5,764 nt of DNA from Bacteroidota bacterium (GTDB lineage Bacteria > Bacteroidota > Bacteroidia > Bacteroidales > FEN-979). Where the stretch lies: the NCBI GenBank assembly GCA_026391755.1, contig JAPLDN010000279.1, forward strand, positions 1 through 5,764, read 5' to 3'. The position numbers and the translations under genes are program-made. Each line of letters opens with the position of its first letter. Positions within the stretch are counted from its first letter, which is position 1. The notes under the pieces were generated by a model. The model was given only the letters and a program-made list of their open reading frames with translations, ran no database searches and was not told the origin of the DNA. This document shows positions 5,229-5,764 of this stretch, piece by piece.

Positions 5229-5764
5229 ATGATACGTTTTTTCGATATACTGTTTTCTCTAATCGGATTGGTCATATGCCTTCCGTTTTTCCTGATCTTC
5301 GCGGTTTGTATTTCCCTTAATTCAAGAGGCGGAGTTTTTTATTCCCAGCTCAGGGTTGGCAGGAATAATAAGGATTTCAGGTTGCTGAAGTTCCGTTCGA
5401 TGCGCACAAACAGCGACAAAAAGATCGGGCTCACCATTGGCAGCCGCGACAGCAGGATTACCAAGGTCGGTTTCTACCTCAGGAAATTCAAGCTCGATGA
5501 ACTTCCTCAGCTGATCAACGTCCTCATGGGAGATATGAGCCTCATAGGCCCCAGGCCTGAAATAAGGAAGTATGTCGACATGTATACTTCAGAACAAAGA
5601 AGGGTTTTAAATGTTAAACCCGGCATCACCGATTATGCCTCGCTTGAATACATCAATGAAAATGAGATCCTTGGCAAATCCTCGCATCCGGAGCAGGAGT
5701 ATATCCAAATTATAATGCCGGCAAAGATAGAACTGAACATGAAGTTCATCAATGATCCCAGCCT
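5229..5764 (+). CDS. Monotopic phosphoglycosyl transferase (undecaprenyl-phosphate sugar transferase), C-terminus cut by the window edge
   Basis: ATG at 5229 opens a frame that runs off the right edge after 178 codons; small PglC-type enzymes are about 200 residues, so little may be missing. Residues 5-30 (FDILFSLIGLVICLPFFLIF and on) are the single re-entrant membrane helix with the helix-breaking Pro19. The family's usual Ser before that proline is Leu18 here. The cytoplasmic catalytic part shows FYSQLRVGRN, LLKFRSM (52-58), the catalytic Asp90-Glu91 pair in KLDELPQLINVLMGDMSLIG, then PRPE (109-111 region) and KPGITDYASLEY. Family knowledge: it moves a sugar-1-phosphate from UDP-sugar to undecaprenyl phosphate, starting capsule, exopolysaccharide or glycoprotein glycan assembly. 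Lacking the extra N-terminal membrane domain, it is the short PglC-like form, not full-length WcaJ. It sits 57 bases after the aminotransferase, with no promoter or terminator recognised between them, so an operon is likely. Confidence 0.92.
   Translation, partial: MIRFFDILFSLIGLVICLPFFLIFAVCISLNSRGGVFYSQLRVGRNNKDFRLLKFRSMRTNSDKKIGLTIGSRDSRITKVGFYLRKFKLDELPQLINVLMGDMSLIGPRPEIRKYVDMYTSEQRRVLNVKPGITDYASLEYINENEILGKSSHPEQEYIQIIMPAKIELNMKFINDPS

Overview
The window looks like chromosomal DNA from a member of the Bacteroidota. Three things point there: a large secreted protein ending in a type IX secretion (T9SS) type A sorting domain, promoter -7 boxes of the Bacteroidota form TAnnTTTG, and purC and glycan genes whose protein sequences read like those of Bacteroidales and relatives. 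I cannot place it at genus level.

Layout. Bases 1-144 are the 3' end of a gene whose product resembles the C-terminus of PhoH-family ATPases. After a promoter-like box comes a 698-residue secreted protein (226-2322) made of a signal peptide, fourteen Ycf48/BNR-like beta-propeller repeats and a T9SS sorting domain. A short hairpin separates it from a convergent two-gene toxin-antitoxin operon on the minus strand (2353-2924): a ribbon-helix-helix antitoxin followed by a MazF/PemK toxin with a 4-base overlap. The AT-rich gap 2925-3006 carries divergent promoter boxes around a near-palindrome. It drives the antitoxin leftward and purC rightward.

purC (3007-3841) is broken. Its first ~98 codons and last ~180 codons are both well conserved, but they lie in different frames, and about 40 codons that normally join them, including one of the two SAICAR synthetase signatures, are absent. 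This is either a real recent lesion or an assembly error. Bases 3835-3941 hold three successive arrays of different 7-base tandem repeats.

The right-hand part begins a surface-glycan biosynthesis cluster. A DegT/DnrJ/EryC1/StrS-family PLP sugar aminotransferase (3951-5171) is followed by the first 178 codons of a monotopic phosphoglycosyl transferase (PglC/WcaJ catalytic domain type, 5229 to the window end). The likely logic is that the first enzyme makes an amino-sugar nucleotide and the second loads a sugar phosphate onto undecaprenyl phosphate. The actual sugar is not determinable here. No RNA gene, CRISPR array or insertion sequence was seen. The most unusual items are the purC lesion, the period-7 repeat tract, the 14-repeat (2 x 7) propeller protein, and the shared control region between the toxin-antitoxin operon and purC.
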